Assembly: GCA_964392775.1 (NCBI GenBank)
Contig: CAYMRD010000013.1
Location: 1-64,000, forward strand
Direction: 5' to 3'
Length of the DNA: 64,000 bases
Source of the DNA: UKL13-3 sp964392775
GTDB taxonomy: Bacteria; Bacteroidota; Bacteroidia; UKL13-3
Every line of letters starts with the position of its first letter. Position 1 is the first letter of the stretch. A program made the position numbers and the translations under genes. Below, one piece after another: positions 59,185 through 64,000 of the stretch. A model generated the notes under the pieces. The model was not told the DNA's origin, did no database searches, and was given only the letters and a program-made list of their open reading frames with translations.

Positions 59185-60603
59185 TTAAACAGCATTAGAA
59201 GGCTCAACGAGTAGCACTTCTTCCTTCTCAACGATTACCTGTCCGGGTACCGAACCTTTGGGTTTGCGCACAAATTTTCGTGGTGTATACGATACCGGAA
59301 CAAGGTTGCTCCCTTTCAGTTTTGAATAGTAAGCCGCTATGGATGCCGCATGTTTGATAACGCTCACCGGGTACTCTTTTCCCGGCCTCCATTTAATCAA
59401 TACATGTGACCCCGATACATCTTTTGCGTGCAACCACAAATCGTTTTTATGCGCATGTCGCATTGTAAGTTCATCGTTTGCTGCCGCGCTCTTTCCTACC
59501 CAAATCAAAAATCCTTCGCATTCAAATTGACGGTATGGAACAGCTACTTGAACAGACTTTTCTTTGGGTATATAGGAACGCAATTGTTTCATCGAAACAG
59601 CAGCTTCAATAACTTCACAATCGTGTTTAAGGGTGGTAATTCTCTTTTGTGCCTGCTCCATCTTTTGCTTCAACTGCTGCGCTTCGATAGAACTGTTTTT
59701 ATGTTTGCGGTAATAATAAGCCGCATTCTGCTGGGCATTCAAATCCTTCTTTAACTTTACCAACACTTGTTTGTTGTGGTAAAAATCAAACAACTCAACA
59801 GTGGTTGTGCCCGGTTGAATAAGATGCATATTGGCCATGATCAAATGACCGATTTGTTCATTGGAGACGGTGTCCCTCTTACTGATTAAAGATTGTTCAG
59901 CCGCATTCAAAGACGCTTCAAGCTTTTTCAACTCAGCACGCCTTGACGTTAATAATTTTTGTTGGGCATGAAAAAACTTAAGATGTGAAAGTGCTAAACG
60001 ACTAAATGTTTCGAGAACATCCAGAATATCATCAGAAGTAAAAACCAATTCATCTGCACTCTCAATCAAACTAAAATAATAAGGATACTGTGCATGATTA
60101 CGCTTGTACACATAACCTTTCACAGCGCTGGAAGTGTTCAGCGAAACCTCCGTCAACGGTTTCAAATCAAAGTCCCAGTCGTTTTCAATTCGCTTGCGAA
60201 ACAAATCCGTCACCTCATCACCTTCAACCAATAACACATTCACAAGTGCATCGTAACATTTAAAAACCAATTGTACCGACTTGAGTTTAAACACAAAAGA
60301 CCTGTTGTTTTCATGCATCACAATATCATCCACTCCTTGCCCGGAAACCGATTCAAAACAAGGTTGAGCATTGGATGGCTTAGAAGGCTTATCATTTCCA
60401 AACCACCAAAAACAGGTTTGGTACTCCTGCACAATTTTTACCACAAACCACGATTGATTAGCTTTAGAAAAAACCAGAACCAGTTCATTCAAACTTAATG
60501 TATAGGCCTCTGTTAAAACGGAGGATAATAGATGTACCCTAAGCCTTTGAGCTATTGCGACTATGGTTTCGTATTGCTGATGTTGTGACTGGGGAATGCT
60601 CAT
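59185..60603 (-). CDS. NFACT-family protein, RqcH-like
   Basis: 472 aa. NFACT-N like N-terminal domain (LSLNELVLVFSKANQSWFVVKI, about 35-60), a helix-hairpin and long coiled coil (about 200-330: QKLLTSRRAELKKLEASLNAAEQ), and the NFACT-R domain at the C-terminus (LTMRHAHKNDLWLHAKDVSGSHVLIK, AASIAAYYSKLKGSNLVPVSYTP). RqcH binds stalled 50S subunits and adds alanine tails with tRNA-Ala. Co-transcribed with the PhnP-like gene upstream (TAA, G, ATG). Confidence 0.85.
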   Translation of the reverse strand: MSIPQSQHQQYETIVAIAQRLRVHLLSSVLTEAYTLSLNELVLVFSKANQSWFVVKIVQEYQTCFWWFGNDKPSKPSNAQPCFESVSGQGVDDIVMHENNRSFVFKLKSVQLVFKCYDALVNVLLVEGDEVTDLFRKRIENDWDFDLKPLTEVSLNTSSAVKGYVYKRNHAQYPYYFSLIESADELVFTSDDILDVLETFSRLALSHLKFFHAQQKLLTSRRAELKKLEASLNAAEQSLISKRDTVSNEQIGHLIMANMHLIQPGTTTVELFDFYHNKQVLVKLKKDLNAQQNAAYYYRKHKNSSIEAQQLKQKMEQAQKRITTLKHDCEVIEAAVSMKQLRSYIPKEKSVQVAVPYRQFECEGFLIWVGKSAAANDELTMRHAHKNDLWLHAKDVSGSHVLIKWRPGKEYPVSVIKHAASIAAYYSKLKGSNLVPVSYTPRKFVRKPKGSVPGQVIVEKEEVLLVEPSNAV

Positions 60604-60604
60604 C

Positions 60605-61369
60605 TTAGCATTCTATTTGCAATTCATCATAAGCTATAAATACATTTTCGGGAAGCTCTTTTTGAACCTCTTCGTGCAAACCCATTTGATGGCTTATATG
60701 CGTAAGATAAGCCCGTTTAGGAGCAATTTCTTTGATAACAGACAAAGCCTCTTCGAGGTTGTAATGAGAAATATGTGTTTCGCGCCTGAGGGCGTTTAAC
60801 ACCAGTACATCGCATCCTTTGATCTTTTCTTTTTCGTGTTCGCTGATATAATTTGCATCAGTGATGTATACAAATGATCCAAACCTAAAACCCAATACCG
60901 GTAATTTGTAATGCAATACCTCAACCGGTTGAATAACCATTCCTTTTACATCAAACCTTGCTTCGGGATGAATGCGGTGCAGGTTTAAATCGGGGATACC
61001 CGGATACTTATGTTCACTAAAAATATAATGAAACTCCCTGCGCATCTGCTCCTCAACAATATCGGTACAATACACATCAACAGCTGTTCTCATGGAAAAA
61101 TTAAACCCGCGAATATCATCCATCCCGGCAATATGATCCTTGTGGGCATGCGTAAACAACAAGGCATCCAGCTTCTCTAAACCCGCCCTCAGCATTTGTT
61201 GTCTGAAATCAGGACCGGAATCCACCACGATATCCAAATCATCATGCTGTACGAGAATGGATGTTCTTAAACGTTTATCCTTGATATCCTTTGATTGACA
61301 AACGATACAGCGACAAGCGATGAGAGGCACACCCTGAGAGGTTCCGGTTCCGAGAAAGGTAATTCGCAT
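60605..61369 (-). CDS. MBL-fold hydrolase, PhnP-like
   Basis: 254 aa. N-terminal FLGTGTSQGVPLIACRC with CRCIVC (possible zinc Cys), metal motif FTHAHKDHIAGMDDIRG (HxHxDH), DSGPDFRQQ earlier, ITDANYIS and LTHISHQMG. These are features of PhnP/RNase Z-like phosphodiesterases acting on cyclic phosphates. Substrate unproven; no other phosphonate (phn) gene is nearby. One base before the RqcH gene. Confidence 0.88.
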   Translation of the reverse strand: MRITFLGTGTSQGVPLIACRCIVCQSKDIKDKRLRTSILVQHDDLDIVVDSGPDFRQQMLRAGLEKLDALLFTHAHKDHIAGMDDIRGFNFSMRTAVDVYCTDIVEEQMRREFHYIFSEHKYPGIPDLNLHRIHPEARFDVKGMVIQPVEVLHYKLPVLGFRFGSFVYITDANYISEHEKEKIKGCDVLVLNALRRETHISHYNLEEALSVIKEIAPKRAYLTHISHQMGLHEEVQKELPENVFIAYDELQIEC

Positions 61370-61578
61370 CGGGCTAAAATACCCTTTAGAATCTAATTAA
61401 GAAAATATGACTATCGGAAAGATGTTAACTAATAATAACACGAGTTAGTTGTTCCCGCAGATTTCGCGGATTTACCGCAGAATTAATCTGTGTATTCTCA
61501 TCTGTGGCGAAATAAAAAAGATGCCTCTGATGAATACTGATTGAATACAACATTACAGAATACTCTCCTATTTCAGTT
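61370..61578. repeat. Intergenic CCGCAGAT-type repeat
   Basis: Contains GTTCCCGCAGATTTCGCGGA, TTTACCGCAGAATTAATCTG, and CATCTGTGGCG, the same wording as 4440-4645. No gene or RNA recognised in this 209-bp gap. Confidence 0.5.
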
Positions 61579-62550
61579 TCATTCGTTTTTTTGTTTGATG
61601 TAAAACAACATCCAAAGCCAGCATCCCAATCCCAATACAAAGGTAAGCAGAAGCTGTGCTCCATGAATGATAAACGCCATTGCATTGCCCATTAACAAAC
61701 TGACCCCAAACAAAGTAAATGCGTTGCTCACCAAAAAATGATAGGCTCCCATCCCGCCTCCATGCACCGGAACGGAACGCCCAACACTTCCGATGGCCAT
61801 AATGACAAGGGCTTCCTTTAAGCCCAATACAGCGGTTTCGGCAAACATGTAAAACCATAGGTATGTCATCAAAAAATAACAAAACCAAATACCCAATGTA
61901 TATGTAAAAAACAGCCCCTTTTGCTTGAGTCTAATCACATTTTGAACCGATTCTATTGCTCTTTCCGTAAAACGCTTCAATCGATTATTCGCCTTCAGTT
62001 GTTTAAATGTCCAGTAACCTCCTCCTCCCAGCGCAACAACAGCTGGCAGCAACCACTCAATGGGCAATTGATTCCATTTACTGAGTAATGGATCTACAAT
62101 ATTGGAAACCATAAAAAAATGTACAGGTCCGTAACTCAAAACCAAAGCAAATAACAACACCGAAAACAAACAGATAAAATCAACAATCCGCTCAACCACC
62201 ACACTGATCACTGATTGTGTTACCTGAATAGAATCTGTTTTAACAAGCACCATACATCTTACTATCTCCCCCAACCGGGGAGTCACAATATTAACGGCAT
62301 AGCCTATGCCTAATGACGAGAACAAATGAGTAGTCTTAACAGTTTGTCCCATTGAATACATAATGATGCGCCAGCGCATGGAACGGATCCAATACCCGAT
62401 TACGGAAACCATAAATACCGGTAACACAACTACATAGTTGGCTCCCTTAATGGTATCTGCCAATGCTTTAAATTCAATCTTTCGAACCGACAGATACACC
62501 AGCATACCTCCGAGAATAAAAACAAGCAGAAACCGGATATCCCTCTTCAT
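61579..62550 (-). CDS. Lysylphosphatidylglycerol synthase-like TM domain protein (UPF0104)
   Basis: 323 aa from the ATG at 62550 (MKRDIRFLLVFI); ATGs at 62559 and further up are alternatives. About eight membrane segments. The SLGIGYAVNIVTPRLGEIVRCMVL segment and SVGRSVPVHGGGMGAYHFL near the end match the LPG_synthase_TM family (flippase-like part of MprF). It lacks the soluble aminoacyl-transferase domain. Likely a lipid flippase or polyprenol transporter; function unproven. Divergent from the DUF6588 gene, with 158 bp between starts. Confidence 0.85.
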   Translation of the reverse strand: MKRDIRFLLVFILGGMLVYLSVRKIEFKALADTIKGANYVVVLPVFMVSVIGYWIRSMRWRIIMYSMGQTVKTTHLFSSLGIGYAVNIVTPRLGEIVRCMVLVKTDSIQVTQSVISVVVERIVDFICLFSVLLFALVLSYGPVHFFMVSNIVDPLLSKWNQLPIEWLLPAVVALGGGGYWTFKQLKANNRLKRFTERAIESVQNVIRLKQKGLFFTYTLGIWFCYFLMTYLWFYMFAETAVLGLKEALVIMAIGSVGRSVPVHGGGMGAYHFLVSNAFTLFGVSLLMGNAMAFIIHGAQLLLTFVLGLGCWLWMLFYIKQKNE

Positions 62551-62708
62551 TTTTGACATTTTGCAAGAACAAGTATACATCATTTCGTATTAGGATTCCT
62601 TGCATTAATATCAGCACAAATGAACTCTATATAGTTTTGTTGATTATCAAAATTAAATTCTTCAACTTAGAAACCTATTCTATTCACAAACCATTAAAAA
62701 AGCTACCT

Positions 62709-63878
62709 ATGACTAATTTTACTACACATTCCCGAAAATTTCTGACCGCCACCGCATTGTCTCTTTGTCTGAGTCAGGCACAAGCGCAAGGAGAGTCAGC
62801 AGCCTTGCTTCGTGCAGGAACAGAAGATGCCAACAAACTTTTTAACGCCTATTTATCACCGGCCCTTACAGCCTTTGGCGTAGGTATGAATGGTGGATGG
62901 TTCAACACTGCAAAACCTCATGGTTTGGGCGGATTTGACATCACCATCAGTGCCAATGCGCCTTTTGCACCTTCAAACTTTCAAAGTTTTGATGTAAATG
63001 CTTTGGGCCTCAAAAACACCGTTGTGATACCAAGTCCGAGTGGTTCAAGCGGAGTGAGTCCTACCATTTTTGGAGATGCTACACCAGGATCTCAAGTTGC
63101 AATTAGTGCACCCAATCCAGCATACGGTTATCCCGGACAACCCCAAACCATTAATATCGACACGTTTGAATTACCTCAGGGAATGGGTGTAAATTTTGTT
63201 CCGGTTCCTACCACCCAACTTGCCGTAGGTGTTGGTTTTGGCACGGAGGTGGCCGTTCGGTTTGTTCCTGATTTGAACTTTGGCGGATTTGGCATCGGCT
63301 TGTTTGGCTTCGCGGTTAAACATGATATCAAGCAGTGGATTCCGGTGGTGAAAGAGATGCCTTTCGATATGTCGGCCATGTTCGGATACACATCAATGAA
63401 AACAGGTATCAGCTTTACGGGTGAGAGCCAATTAACACCTGAAAGCGGTTCGGACATCTACGATCCGAATCCTAATAAAAACTACACAGGACAAAAAGCC
63501 GAGTTTAACTCAAAATCATGGACAGCGAATTTATTAATTTCTAAAAAACTGGGCCCCCTCACTCCTTATTTGGGTTTAGGATACCAAAACTCAACAACTG
63601 ATTTAAACCTGAGCGGTGATTACCCTATTACCTTTGTGAATGATGCCTATGACCCTACAGCAGCTCCGGGTACCCCTCAATCAAAAACTAAAAAAATTGA
63701 GGTACTGACCGATCCTATTAAACTCTCAGGGGGCAGTTCATCCTTCAGAACTACTGTGGGATTACGCCTCAAACTTGCTATTTTGACCATTCATGGTGAT
63801 TACACATTTGCTGAGTACAATATGGCTTCTGCTGGTATTGGATTAAACCTCCAATCAATCGTTCCATTTAAAATGTAA
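62709..63878 (+). CDS. DUF6588 family outer-membrane protein
   Basis: 389 aa from the ATG at 62709, opening a signal peptide (MTNFTTHSRKFLTATALSLCLSQAQAQ); the longer open frame upstream has no signal. The mature part starts ESAALLRAGTEDANKLFNAYLSPALTAFG, the DUF6588 hallmark. Beta-barrel-like segments (FGIGLFGFAVKHDI, LTPYLGLGYQNSTTDL, RTTVGLRLKLAILTIHGDYTFAEYNM) suggest an outer membrane protein. Function unknown. It ends before a good terminator. Confidence 0.82.
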   Translation: MTNFTTHSRKFLTATALSLCLSQAQAQGESAALLRAGTEDANKLFNAYLSPALTAFGVGMNGGWFNTAKPHGLGGFDITISANAPFAPSNFQSFDVNALGLKNTVVIPSPSGSSGVSPTIFGDATPGSQVAISAPNPAYGYPGQPQTINIDTFELPQGMGVNFVPVPTTQLAVGVGFGTEVAVRFVPDLNFGGFGIGLFGFAVKHDIKQWIPVVKEMPFDMSAMFGYTSMKTGISFTGESQLTPESGSDIYDPNPNKNYTGQKAEFNSKSWTANLLISKKLGPLTPYLGLGYQNSTTDLNLSGDYPITFVNDAYDPTAAPGTPQSKTKKIEVLTDPIKLSGGSSSFRTTVGLRLKLAILTIHGDYTFAEYNMASAGIGLNLQSIVPFKM

Positions 63879-63900
63879 TTAAACTCACGATCATACTTCA

Positions 63901-63934
63901 AAAGGACAGGCCATCCGGCTTGTCCTTTTTTAAT
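63901..63934 (+). terminator. Rho-independent terminator of the DUF6588 gene
   Basis: Arms AAAGGACAGGCC and GGCTTGTCCTTT (one G-T pair), loop ATCC, followed by TTTTTAAT. It starts 22 bp after the stop. Confidence 0.88.
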
Positions 63935-64000
63935 GGGTAAACTTTTACACCATTTTACTGTTAAAATTCAAGGAAACATATCATACGTATACATAATGGT

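Overview
The window is a chromosomal segment of a Bacteroidota bacterium, judged only from gene content and signals. It has type IX secretion (T9SS) cargo with both type A and type B C-terminal sorting domains, a T9SS plug-like protein, a TonB-dependent receptor, a three-gene sdhCAB of the Bacteroidota type, 30S protein THX, MurA with Asp at the usual catalytic Cys, and promoters matching the Bacteroidota consensus TTG-N19-21-TAnnTTTG. Base composition looks even, at moderate GC. Two runs of exactly 100 N (139-238 and 35190-35289) show that it is a scaffold; both sit inside direct repeats. A finer taxonomic call is not supported.

Layout. 1-1.9 kb: arsenic-type operon on the minus strand (ArsR, DUF6428, a 41-aa peptide, ArsC) with a palindromic operator over its -7 box. 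2-8.7 kb: YraN, cysteine synthase, an MBL hydrolase, a C25-fold T9SS cargo protein without an evident catalytic dyad, uracil-DNA glycosylase and a MacB-like permease. 8.9-12.7 kb: GrpE-DnaJ, a cysteine-less TlpA-like protein and MurA. 12.7-14.9 kb: three related small lipoproteins, a 5'-truncated gene remnant and a duplicated 113-bp intergenic segment. 15-17.8 kb: two kynurenine-branch enzymes (3-HAO, ACMSD), then a nucleotide-kinase-like protein and dCMP deaminase. 17.8-18.7 kb: a palindrome array next to an IS200/RAYT-like Y1 transposase. 18.7-25.3 kb: a TPR protein, ABC-F protein, T9SS plug protein and S8 peptidase. 25.2-26.7 kb: an IS1634-like element with an internally deleted transposase and a 182-bp target duplication. 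26.7-35 kb: pyrD, sdhCAB, a 902-aa T9SS type B protein and riboflavin synthase. 35.4-37.3 kb: rpsF-rpsR-rplI and Hsp20. 37.4-45.3 kb: an antiporter pseudogene, a CsgG-like lipoprotein overlapping the argS region, an SDR enzyme, redoxin, GNAT, DUF72 and a glycosyltransferase cut short by a second palindrome array. 45.7-52.6 kb: metallophosphoesterase, beta-helix lipoprotein and TonB receptor, divergent from a TPR-HTH regulator. 52.6-53.7 kb: a third palindrome array next to tRNA-Leu(GAG) and THX. 53.7-57.5 kb: epimerase, M20 amidohydrolase, a small membrane protein and a frameshifted surface-antigen-like barrel protein. 57.5-59.1 kb: a cassette-like DUF6884 + GIY-YIG module bounded by inverted repeats. 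59.2-64 kb: PhnP-like MBL with RqcH, a flippase-like membrane protein and a DUF6588 protein.

Most genes are housekeeping or short operons. The accessory signal is a dispersed palindrome family (three arrays) with a candidate Y1 transposase, a long-duplication IS, and the DUF6884/GIY-YIG module. These are the best candidates for something new. All functional calls come from reading motifs; no database search was run.
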